From assembly GCA_963677245.1 (NCBI GenBank), contig OY781921.1, positions 434,001-498,000 of the forward strand: 64,000 nucleotides of DNA. Direction: 5' to 3'. Numbering within the stretch: position 1 is the stretch's first letter; every line of letters begins with the position of its first letter. Below, in pieces: positions 17,255-24,321 of this stretch. The translations under genes were made by a program, and so were the position numbers. A model generated the notes under the pieces. The model had not been told where the DNA came from. It made no database searches and saw only the letters and a program-made list of their open reading frames with translations. This DNA comes from Saccharicrinis sp963677245 (GTDB taxonomy: Bacteria > Bacteroidota > Bacteroidia > Bacteroidales > Marinilabiliaceae).

Positions 17255-17665
17255 ATGGATAAAGATTATCTATTCATATATGGTACATTACTGTTAAAAG
17301 AGGAACTAAATATTTCCAAGTTTCTTTATGACAGTAGTGAATTCATCGGCAATGCATGTTTGCATGATAAATTATATGAGATTGATAATTATCCAGGCCT
17401 TATATTATCGGAGGATAAAAAAGATAAGGTATACGGAAAAGTATTTCGTTTAAAAAACTTTGATAAAACGATAGCGCTTCTGAATGAATATGAAGAGGTT
17501 GGACCTCAATTCGCATATCCAAACGAATATGTATTAAAGAAAGTGGAGGTATGTATGCAAGGAACAAAGTACTATTGCTGGGTATACATTTACAATCACC
17601 CTGTTCAGGAAGAAAAACGTATACTATCAGGAGATTACCTGATTTATAAAATAAAAAAAGAGTAG
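17255..17665 (+). CDS. Gamma-glutamylcyclotransferase-like (AIG2/GGCT) protein
   Basis: 136 residues beginning with the family signature LFIYGTLL, which forms the substrate pocket near the N-terminus. YPGLILSEDKKDKVYGKVFRL follows, and then the conserved acidic NEYEEVG segment that supplies the catalytic Glu in GGCT-fold enzymes. The substrate in bacteria is generally unknown; gamma-glutamyl amines or peptides are possible. Its TAG (17663-17665) lies inside the hairpin that also ends the convergent tyrA gene. Confidence 0.85.
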   Translation: MDKDYLFIYGTLLLKEELNISKFLYDSSEFIGNACLHDKLYEIDNYPGLILSEDKKDKVYGKVFRLKNFDKTIALLNEYEEVGPQFAYPNEYVLKKVEVCMQGTKYYCWVYIYNHPVQEEKRILSGDYLIYKIKKE

Positions 17666-17684
17666 GTATAAAACCTACTCTTTT
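17656..17684. terminator. Bidirectional terminator inside two convergent stop regions
   Basis: A 12-bp stem AAAAGAGTAGGT / ACCTACTCTTTT has a 5-base loop and A/T tracts on both sides. It holds the stop codon of the plus-strand GGCT-like gene in one arm and the stop of the minus-strand tyrA gene (17675-17677) in the other. Confidence 0.88.
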
Positions 17685-18451
17685 AAATTATCTCGAACTT
17701 CTTCTAAAAAGACTTTCATTTTGTCTGTATCCTTGGTTTCAATAATGGCTAATAGTTCTTTCAATTTTAGCCTTATTTTTTCTACTTGACCTCCTGTAAA
17801 TGGATTGAATAAAATCTCGGATAACAAATAATCATCTTCACTTAACAAACCTTTTGCAATATCAAAATGCTTTTTAAAGGTGGTACCCGGTGCCTCCTGC
17901 TTTTTCATACAAGCTGCAAAAACCAGGGTAGAGGAGAATGGAATTGATAAAGAATAAGCGATGGTTTCATCATGCTGAATAAATGAATACTCATGAATAT
18001 TCAACCCTAATGTGCTAAAAAAGTCCTTGAAAAATGCTTTACCTAGATGATCTCCTTGTGAAATAATGATGGCATGATGTTCCCTTAGTGATTTTAAATT
18101 TCCAAATGTTGGTCCAAACATGGGATGGGTAGATACATAACGCATTCCTGTTTCCTCATAATACTCCTGAAAACCAGTCTTCACTGAAGAAATATCTGAA
18201 ATAATACAACTTTTAGGCAGATAAGGAATTACTTCCTTAAATGCAGCTATCGTATATTTTAAGGTAACGGCATTTATTAATAATTCCGGCTCAAAAGCTG
18301 TAATTTCTTCCAGTTTGGTTAAGCGTTGTGTATTAAAAATATACTTTAATTTTTCGAGGTTGGGATCGTATATAGCCACTTCATGATCCAGACATAAAGC
18401 ATCTGTCAACCATGTTCCCATTTTTCCTGCTCCCAGGATACAGATTTTCAT
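17675..18451 (-). CDS. tyrA: Prephenate dehydrogenase
   Basis: 258 residues. The N-terminal dinucleotide-binding motif GAGKMG is at residues 7-12, followed by ISDISSVKTGF and THPMFGPTFG, hallmarks of the prephenate dehydrogenase family. The reaction is oxidative decarboxylation of prephenate to 4-hydroxyphenylpyruvate, leading to tyrosine. It lacks a separate ACT domain. It is the last gene of the aromatic operon and follows the DAHPS/CM gene after 75 bases that contain a repeat hairpin. That gap may give it separate control or RNA processing. Confidence 0.9.
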   Translation of the reverse strand: MKICILGAGKMGTWLTDALCLDHEVAIYDPNLEKLKYIFNTQRLTKLEEITAFEPELLINAVTLKYTIAAFKEVIPYLPKSCIISDISSVKTGFQEYYEETGMRYVSTHPMFGPTFGNLKSLREHHAIIISQGDHLGKAFFKDFFSTLGLNIHEYSFIQHDETIAYSLSIPFSSTLVFAACMKKQEAPGTTFKKHFDIAKGLLSEDDYLLSEILFNPFTGGQVEKIRLKLKELLAIIETKDTDKMKVFLEEVRDNLKE

Positions 18452-18462
18452 TTTGTACAGGT

Positions 18463-18527
18463 ATTCAGTAAACAGTTATCAGTAAACAGTTACCCAATGA
18501 TGAATAACTGCTTACTGTAGACTGAAT
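18463..18527. repeat. Direct and inverted repeat hairpin in the aroF-tyrA gap
   Basis: A 14-base unit CAGTAAACAGTTAt/c occurs twice in tandem (18466-18479, 18480-18493). The inverse copy TAACTGCTTACTG is at 18505-18517 with one mismatch, and flanking ATTCAGT (18463-18469) pairs with ACTGAAT (18521-18527). In RNA this makes a hairpin of about 13 bp between aroF and tyrA. There is no T-tract, so it is not a classic terminator. Confidence 0.8.
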
Positions 18528-19606
18528 TATTTGTTCATAATTCTATTTTGACGCGTAACTGACTCTTCGTGTATGCTTTCGAATATTTTCACAGTAAAAT
18601 CATCCGATAAACCAAGTTTAGCACCACGTTCTTTACGATTATTCATGATTTCATCGTAACGTCTGGTCTGAAGAATTGTAATGTTGTTATCTTTTTTGAA
18701 TTGACCAATAGCTTCTGAAATTTGCATTCTTTTTTCCAAAGTTTCTAGAATAAGCGTATCTAAACTGTCAATTTCTCCACGAAGCTCATCTAATGTAATT
18801 CTTGGTTTTTCTCCAATCATAGGCGCACGTAGAACTATTTTATCTGTAATTTTCTTTAACTCTTCAGGCGTTACCTGTTGTTTAGCATCACTCCATGCTT
18901 TTTCAGGACAACGGTGAGACTCAACCAATAAACCATCAAAATCAAGGTCCATGGCTTCCTGAGAAATTTCGTAAATTAATTCAGATTTACCACTGATGTG
19001 AGATGGGTCACAAATGATTGGTAAATTAGGAATACGTCTTTTTAATTCAATTGGAATTTGCCATTGAGGTTGGTTTCTGTATTTTGATTTATCATAGGTA
19101 GAAAAACCTCTGTGAATAGCAGCCAACTTTTTAATTCCCGCCTGATTAATTCTTTCCAAAGCACCAATCCAAAGCTCTAAATCGGGGTTAACAGGGTTTT
19201 TAACCAATACTGGTATATCAACACCTTTTAATGCATCAGCAATTTCCTGTACAGCAAAAGGGTTAGCTGTGGTACGAGCTCCTACCCACAGGATATCAAT
19301 TCCATGCTTAATAGCTTCAAATACATGATGTGCATTAGCTACTTCTGTACCCACAAACATACCTAACTCTTCCTTTACTCTTTTAAGCCATGGTAAACCA
19401 ACAGTACCCACACCTTCAAATGCACCCGGACGCGTTCTTGGTTTCCAGATACCCGCTCTAAAAATTTTATATCCAGCCTCAGAAAGCTGTTTAGCTGTAT
19501 CCATTACCTGCTCTTCTGTTTCGGCACTACATGGGCCTGCAATCATCCAGGGGCGTTCTAGCTCTAATCCTGGTAAACTAATTTTTTCAAGATCTAATTT
19601 TACCAT
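18527..19606 (-). CDS. aroF: Bifunctional DAHP synthase / chorismate mutase
   Basis: 359 residues. The N-terminal part (about 1-255) is a DAHP synthase of the KDO8P-synthase-like (I-beta) class: AGPCSAETEEQV, GIWKPRTRPGAFEGVG, WVGARTTANPF and CDPSHISG. It condenses PEP and erythrose-4-phosphate. The C-terminal part (about 265-359) is an AroQ-type chorismate mutase (LRGEIDSLDTLILETLEKRMQI...). This fusion links the first committed step with the chorismate to prephenate branch and is common in Bacteroidota. It lies 12 bases downstream of the aminotransferase gene in the same operon. Confidence 0.95.
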   Translation of the reverse strand: MVKLDLEKISLPGLELERPWMIAGPCSAETEEQVMDTAKQLSEAGYKIFRAGIWKPRTRPGAFEGVGTVGLPWLKRVKEELGMFVGTEVANAHHVFEAIKHGIDILWVGARTTANPFAVQEIADALKGVDIPVLVKNPVNPDLELWIGALERINQAGIKKLAAIHRGFSTYDKSKYRNQPQWQIPIELKRRIPNLPIICDPSHISGKSELIYEISQEAMDLDFDGLLVESHRCPEKAWSDAKQQVTPEELKKITDKIVLRAPMIGEKPRITLDELRGEIDSLDTLILETLEKRMQISEAIGQFKKDNNITILQTRRYDEIMNNRKERGAKLGLSDDFTVKIFESIHEESVTRQNRIMNK

Positions 19607-19618
19607 CTTATTATATTG

Positions 19619-20776
19619 TTACGCTGTTTGTATTCTATTTATTGATTCTTTTAAAACTTCTTTTGTTGAGCAAAGAGAAATTCGAATATATCTTTCTCCC
19701 TGACTTCCAAATATGCTTCCAGGTGTTATAAACACATGTGCATTGTTTAGGATGTCATCTGAAATTTGCTCTGCTGATTCTGCTGAATCAGGAATTTTAG
19801 CCCAGATAAACATACCTGACTGATTTTTGTCGTAGGTACATCCCAACATATCCATGATTTCCCAAACCAGTTCTCTACGCTCAAAATATTCTTTGTTTAC
19901 TTCATCGTACCAGCTTTTATCCAAGCTTAATGCTTTGGTTGCGGCAAGCTGAAGTGATTTAAACATTCCACTATCCATGTTACTTTTTACCCTCAAAATA
20001 TATTGAATTAATTGAGGATTTGTAGCTACCATTCCAATACGCCAACCAGCCATATTGTGAGATTTGCTTAAGGAGTTTAATTCAATACAAATATCCTTAG
20101 CTCCTTCAATTCTGAATATAGATAAAGGATTATCGTTTAAAATGAAACTGTATGGATTGTCGTTACAAATTAATATGTTATGCTTTTTACCAAAGGCAAC
20201 CAATTTTTCAAAAATCTCTAAAGTGGCATTAGCTCCCGTTGGCATATTGGGATAATTCACCCACATTAATTTCACCTTAGATAAATCCATTTTCTCTAAT
20301 TCCTCAAAGTCCGGCTGCCAGTTCAGGTCTTCTTTTAAATCGTAAGTTACCATTTCAGCTTCCACTAAATTAGATACAGAAGCGTATGTTGGATAACCCG
20401 GATTAGGTACCAAAACCTGATCTCCTTTGTTTAAAAAAGCCAGGGAAATATGCATAATACCCTCTTTAGAACCCATTAATGGTAATATTTCATTTTTAGG
20501 ATCTAAGTCAACATTAAAATAAGTCTTGTACCAAGTGGCAAAAGCATTTCTTAGTTCTGGTAAACCAATATAACTTTGATAACCATGATTGCTTTTATCA
20601 GAAGAAGTGTTTTTCAACTCTTCCAAAACGTCAGGATGTGGAGGCCTGTCAGGATTTCCAATACCCAGGTTAATAACCTGAATTCCTTTTTGGCGCATTT
20701 CATCTATTTCACGTAATTTTTTAGAGAAATAGTATTCTTTTACCTCGCTAATGCGATTGGCTGGTTCAATTGACAT
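19619..20776 (-). CDS. Class I/II aminotransferase (aromatic branch)
   Basis: 385 residues, fold type I PLP enzyme. The Schiff-base lysine is in SLSKSHNMAGWRIG, near residue 238; other motifs are NLGIGNPDRPPHP at the start, PNPGYPTY, and the C-terminal RISLC arginine that binds the substrate carboxylate. The position between pheA and aroF suggests that it makes phenylalanine and tyrosine from their keto acids; the similar LL-DAP or aspartate aminotransferases cannot be excluded by sequence alone. It is 3 bases from pheA. Confidence 0.88.
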   Translation of the reverse strand: MSIEPANRISEVKEYYFSKKLREIDEMRQKGIQVINLGIGNPDRPPHPDVLEELKNTSSDKSNHGYQSYIGLPELRNAFATWYKTYFNVDLDPKNEILPLMGSKEGIMHISLAFLNKGDQVLVPNPGYPTYASVSNLVEAEMVTYDLKEDLNWQPDFEELEKMDLSKVKLMWVNYPNMPTGANATLEIFEKLVAFGKKHNILICNDNPYSFILNDNPLSIFRIEGAKDICIELNSLSKSHNMAGWRIGMVATNPQLIQYILRVKSNMDSGMFKSLQLAATKALSLDKSWYDEVNKEYFERRELVWEIMDMLGCTYDKNQSGMFIWAKIPDSAESAEQISDDILNNAHVFITPGSIFGSQGERYIRISLCSTKEVLKESINRIQTA

Positions 20777-20779
20777 ATG

Positions 20780-21685
20780 TTAGAATGTTTTTTGTTCTGA
20801 TAATGATCTGTTATCATTGCTTACCGTATCATAAGAGCGTTTTCCTACATGATATTCACCAATGATTTTCAGGTTTTTAGTTAAGGGTCTGATGGCATCT
20901 AATGATTGTAAATATCGGTTGTAATCTTCAAAAACCAAATCAACATAGAATAGGTATTCCCATTCGTGGCCAACAATTGGTAATGATTGTACTTTTGATA
21001 AATTGATATTGTAAAAAGCCAGAATAGATAATACTTTAGAAAGACTTCCTTCAGAGTGAGGTAGTGCAAAAACGACAGATGATTTATTCACCTTATTTTG
21101 CTCTAACAATTCTTCTACTTCTGTTTTGGCTTTATCTGAAATAATTAAGAAACGGGTAAAATTTCTTTTATTAGTTTCAATATCTCGGGCGATTATTTCT
21201 AAATCGTATTTTTCACCAGCTAACTCCGGAGCAATAGCAGCCATTTCTTTTAACTCATTATCCCGAATCCATTTCCCACTTAAAGCGGTGTCGTCGCGGG
21301 AAATCATTTTAATATGTGGATATTGCTTAAAGAACTCTTTACATTGAGCTAAAGCCATAGGGTGGGAGTGAACCTCCTTAATATCTTCTATTTTTTGTCC
21401 CGGTAAAGCCAGCAACTGATGTTTTATTCTTAGTTTGTACTCACCAATAATAACAAGACCAGAATCTTTAAGTAAAGTGTAATTTTGAAGAATACTTCCG
21501 ACCAGCGTGTTTTCAATAGCGATAATACCGTAAACAGTTTTATCCTTTCTAAGCGTATCAAATAACTCTTCAAAAGAATCACACTCAATGGTATCTATAT
21601 CATCTGTTTCGAAAAACGCTTTGGCTGCAATCTCATGGTTGGAACCACCGCCTCCTTGTATCGCTACTCTTTTTCTCTTTGTCAT
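20780..21685 (-). CDS. pheA: Prephenate dehydratase
   Basis: 301 residues. The catalytic domain has IENTLVGSILQNYTLL and the active-site NFTRFLIIS (Thr-Arg-Phe motif). A C-terminal ACT domain begins near 195 (ALPHSEGSLSKVLSILAFYNINLSKVQSLP). The usual Phe-binding ESRP motif of this ACT domain reads QSLP here, so feedback inhibition may differ. The enzyme turns prephenate into phenylpyruvate in phenylalanine synthesis. The N-terminal GGGGSNHEIAA replaces the common GPEGSFTHQAA, as is usual in Bacteroidota forms. It is the first structural gene of the operon, directly after a Phe/Tyr leader peptide and attenuator. Confidence 0.93.
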   Translation of the reverse strand: MTKRKRVAIQGGGGSNHEIAAKAFFETDDIDTIECDSFEELFDTLRKDKTVYGIIAIENTLVGSILQNYTLLKDSGLVIIGEYKLRIKHQLLALPGQKIEDIKEVHSHPMALAQCKEFFKQYPHIKMISRDDTALSGKWIRDNELKEMAAIAPELAGEKYDLEIIARDIETNKRNFTRFLIISDKAKTEVEELLEQNKVNKSSVVFALPHSEGSLSKVLSILAFYNINLSKVQSLPIVGHEWEYLFYVDLVFEDYNRYLQSLDAIRPLTKNLKIIGEYHVGKRSYDTVSNDNRSLSEQKTF

Positions 21686-21692
21686 TATCTTA

Positions 21693-21730
21693 TAAAATAA
21701 AAAAGTCCCACCTCATTGAGGTGGGACTTT
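21693..21730 (-). terminator. Attenuator terminator before pheA
   Basis: A perfect 13-bp stem, 21702-21714 with 21718-21730, has a 3-base loop. On the minus-strand RNA it is followed by a T-rich tract, and it lies 17 bases before the pheA ATG. The 5' arm of the RNA hairpin (CCCACCTC) can instead pair with GAGGTGGG, encoded at 21768-21761 in the leader peptide end. The two structures exclude each other. Confidence 0.9.
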
Positions 21731-21753
21731 AAATTTTTTCAAAAATTTATATA

Positions 21754-21831
21754 CTACAAACCCACCTCTTTTTGATTACAGAATCCAAAAAAGTAAAAAT
21801 AAAAGCTATAAAAAAATGCAAAATGGGTCAT
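21754..21831 (-). CDS. Phe/Tyr-rich leader peptide of the aromatic operon
   Basis: A 25-codon frame from ATG (21831-21829) to TAG (21756-21754). It starts MTHFAFFYSFYFYFFGF and then has CNQKEVGL. Eight Phe and three Tyr fall among residues 4-17. Codons 22-24 (GAG GTG GGT) carry the sequence GAGGTGGG that is complementary to the 5' arm of the following terminator. ACCCA in codons 2-3 can pair with TGGGT in codons 23-24, giving a protector hairpin. All three alternating pairings (1:2, 2:3, 3:4) of classical attenuation are therefore present. The inferred role is sensing of charged tRNA-Phe and tRNA-Tyr. It is far too short for normal gene finders. Confidence 0.85.
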   Translation of the reverse strand: MTHFAFFYSFYFYFFGFCNQKEVGL

Positions 21832-21852
21832 TTATCTCTTTTTTAACGATGG

Positions 21853-21860
21853 CAAATGTA
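21853..21860 (-). promoter_or_regulatory. -7 promoter box of the aromatic operon
   Basis: On the minus strand this reads TACATTTG, a full TAnnTTTG match, 21 bases before the leader-peptide ATG. A TTG lies 15 bases further upstream, closer than the usual 19-23, so the -33 element is doubtful. Confidence 0.55.
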
Positions 21861-22039
21861 ACATAAATATTCTCTCAATAAAAATATTTATTCTAAAAAA
21901 TAATCAAAAATTAAAGAATCACTTTTGTTTTAAAAGATTTAAGCCTGTTTTAACATTGATTTATTACCTATTGCTTGCGCAAATAATAAATTACTACTGA
22001 AATGAGTTTTGTCAGTTTAAATCTGATATACAAATCTGA
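21861..22039. other. Non-coding part of the gap between the aromatic operon and the ABC-F gene
   Basis: Very AT-rich sequence lying behind the end of the ABC-F gene and before the promoter of the aromatic operon. I found no open frame of note and no clear hairpin terminator for the ABC-F gene. Confidence 0.4.
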
Positions 22040-23905
22040 TTAACCTTCAATTTCACTTAATTCTAACCAACGTAATTCTTTTTCATCTAATAAATCAATA
22101 ACCTCACTAATTCTTTTTGATTTATCCGTTAACGTATCTGCATCCAGTGTGCCAGAGTTTAAAGCTTCTTCAATGTCCGTTTTTTCCTGGTTTAGTTCTT
22201 CCATTTCTTGCTCTAGCTGCTCCATTTCACGCTTTTCCTTAAAAGAAAGTTTTCGAGGCTTATCTTTTACAGGAGCAGGTTTCGCCGGCTCTTTTTGTGC
22301 TCTTTCTTCTTTTTTCTGAACCTTTTCTTCTTCTAATTTATGATCGTGATAGATGCTGTAGTTACCTGGAAAATCTTTAATTAGACCTTGTCCTTCGAAT
22401 ACGAATAAATGATCAACTATCTTATCCATAAAATAACGGTCGTGAGAAACAATGATAACACAACCATTAAAGTTTTGAAGGTATTCTTCCAGTAGGTTTA
22501 AAGTGAAAATATCCAGGTCATTGGTCGGCTCATCCAGAATAAGAAAATTCGGATTTTTTATTAACACCGTCATCAGATAGAGTCTCTTTTTCTCTCCACC
22601 ACTTAGTTTTTCTACCTGAACGTGATGCATCTCGTTAGTAAACAAAAAGTGACGCAGGAATTGAGCCGGACTCATTGAATTACCAGAACCTAAGGTAATA
22701 TGCTCCGAAATATCAGAGATCACTTCAATTACTTTTTTGCCCGCATCTATCTGCATTCCAGATTGATGGTAATAACCAACTACAACGGTTTCTCCGGTTT
22801 CTATTAATCCAGCGTCAGGCTCTAAGGCACCTGTTATGGTATTTAAGAAAGTAGATTTTCCTGTACCGTTTTTACCGATAATACCCACCTTTTCTCCTTG
22901 AGCAAATTTGTAATTAAAATCATCCAGAATTTTTAAATCGCCAAAAGATTTATGGAGGTGGTGACATTCTATAATTTTTTTACCTAAGCGAGCGGCTTTA
23001 ATATCCAGATTCATGGATTGCTCTGTGATGCCACTATGTGCTTTCTTTTTTAAATCGTGAAAAGCATCAATTCTGTACTTCGCTTTTGTAGCACGAGCTT
23101 GAGGCATTCTATTCATCCAATCCTGCTCTTTTTTAAGCAGATTTTTAGCTTTTTCAACTTGTGAATTATGTGTTTGAATTCGCTCTTCTCTTTTCTCCAG
23201 AAACAATTGATAGTTTCCTTTGTAATGATAGATTGTTTGATCAGCTAATTCAATGATTTCATTACAGACACGATCTAAAAAGTAGCGATCATGGGTCACC
23301 ATCATGAGCGTGCATTTTGATCTCTCAAGGTATGATTCTAGCCATTCTATCATTTCCAGATCAAGATGGTTGGTAGGCTCATCTAAAATCAGAAATTGCG
23401 GTTCGTTAATAAGAATGTTGGCCAGTGCCACTCTTTTCTTCTGACCTCCTGATAATTGCTGAATGGGTTGATCGAAATTGGTTATTTTTAACTGCGAAAG
23501 GATTTGTTTAATTCTGGATTCAAAATCCCAGGCTCCTAACTTATCCAGCTCCTCAATAAGAGTTCCCAGTTCCTCATGGTTCTCATTGGCTAAAGCCTTC
23601 TCGTATGCTTTAATAGCAATGACCTGCGGATTATCTGAAGCAAATATTTCTTCAATAACGGTATTTTCTTCATTCAGCTCTGGCAATTGAGGCAGATAAC
23701 CTACGGATATACCTTTGCGATATGTAACCTCTCCGTTATCAGCAGGTAATTTATGAGATAATATATTAAGCAATGTTGTTTTACCCGTTCCATTTCGAGC
23801 AATCAAACCTACTTTTTGACCTTCAGAAATACCAAAAGTAAGATCCTCGAATAAACGTACATCACCATAATGGTGCGTTAAATTTTCAACAGATAAATAA
23901 TTCAT
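22040..23905 (-). CDS. ABC-F family ATPase (Uup-like)
   Basis: 621 residues with two ABC ATPase domains in one chain and no membrane helices, so it is an ABC-F protein and not a transporter. The first Walker A is ARNGTGKTT (about 36-44) with signature LSGGQKKR; the second is GKNGTGKST with signature LSGGEKKR. A charged linker (HNSQVEKAKNLLKKEQDWMNRMPQARATKAK) joins them, and a Lys/Glu-rich coiled-coil C-terminal domain follows, as in Uup. ABC-F proteins act on the ribosome or on nucleic acids; the Uup branch is linked to DNA transactions and ribosome assembly, and antibiotic protection cannot be claimed from sequence. Confidence 0.93.
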   Translation of the reverse strand: MNYLSVENLTHHYGDVRLFEDLTFGISEGQKVGLIARNGTGKTTLLNILSHKLPADNGEVTYRKGISVGYLPQLPELNEENTVIEEIFASDNPQVIAIKAYEKALANENHEELGTLIEELDKLGAWDFESRIKQILSQLKITNFDQPIQQLSGGQKKRVALANILINEPQFLILDEPTNHLDLEMIEWLESYLERSKCTLMMVTHDRYFLDRVCNEIIELADQTIYHYKGNYQLFLEKREERIQTHNSQVEKAKNLLKKEQDWMNRMPQARATKAKYRIDAFHDLKKKAHSGITEQSMNLDIKAARLGKKIIECHHLHKSFGDLKILDDFNYKFAQGEKVGIIGKNGTGKSTFLNTITGALEPDAGLIETGETVVVGYYHQSGMQIDAGKKVIEVISDISEHITLGSGNSMSPAQFLRHFLFTNEMHHVQVEKLSGGEKKRLYLMTVLIKNPNFLILDEPTNDLDIFTLNLLEEYLQNFNGCVIIVSHDRYFMDKIVDHLFVFEGQGLIKDFPGNYSIYHDHKLEEEKVQKKEERAQKEPAKPAPVKDKPRKLSFKEKREMEQLEQEMEELNQEKTDIEEALNSGTLDADTLTDKSKRISEVIDLLDEKELRWLELSEIEG

Positions 23906-23955
23906 ATTAATCAGCTCTAGGCTAGTAGTTAGCCTTTTTTTTTAAATGATAGTTA

Positions 23956-24138
23956 TTAAATACAGCCGCAAACAAAACCATCAGCTAAAGAATCAAGTGC
24001 TTCTTTTTCTTTCTCTTTTTCCTTATCTGATCCTTTGCAATTTTTACATACAGGAAGGTTAGTAATCTGATTTTTAAATTCAATATTTTCTAGCGTTACA
24101 CCACAAACAAAACACTTTTTTGCAAAATCCTTTTCCAT
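23956..24138 (-). CDS. Small Cys-rich protein, putative zinc-binding
   Basis: 60 residues from the ATG at 24138; a GTG directly before it is less likely. CxxC pairs at Cys9/Cys12 and Cys31/Cys34 look like a single zinc ribbon. A Lys/Glu run (37-46) follows, and the chain ends with CGCI (Cys57, Cys59). A -7 box stands 24 bases upstream, which supports a real gene. I do not recognise the family. It could be a small regulatory or structural metal-binding protein. It is co-directional with the ABC-F gene 50 bases downstream. Confidence 0.6.
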   Translation of the reverse strand: MEKDFAKKCFVCGVTLENIEFKNQITNLPVCKNCKGSDKEKEKEKEALDSLADGFVCGCI

Positions 24139-24161
24139 CACGACCTAGTCTTAATTTGCAG

Positions 24162-24169
24162 CAAAAGTA
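24162..24169 (-). promoter_or_regulatory. -7 promoter box of the small Cys-rich gene
   Basis: On the minus strand this reads TACTTTTG (TAnnTTTG), followed after 23 bases by the ATG at 24138. Confidence 0.5.
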
Positions 24170-24258
24170 ATTAATAGTTTTATATGATTCTGAATTGGGT
24201 TCAAAAAGGTTTTCTAATCGTAAATATTAAAATGTTTGGAGTTAGCTTTAATCTATAT

Positions 24259-24297
24259 CAAAAAAAAGGTTCCTAAGCAATAAAAGCTAGGAACCTT
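24259..24297 (-). terminator. Terminator of the S46 peptidase transcript
   Basis: A stem of ten perfect pairs (AAGGTTCCTA / TAGGAACCTT), extended by GC/GC after one bulge, is followed on the minus strand by a run of seven T. It lies 25 bases past the S46 stop. Confidence 0.88.
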
Positions 24298-24321
24298 CTA
24301 TATTCTAATTTTTTAAACCAA

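Noticed and set aside
17255..17665. Toxin-antitoxin partner for the small GGCT-like gene
   Set aside because: It has the YGTL signature of an enzyme fold and no antitoxin-like neighbour.
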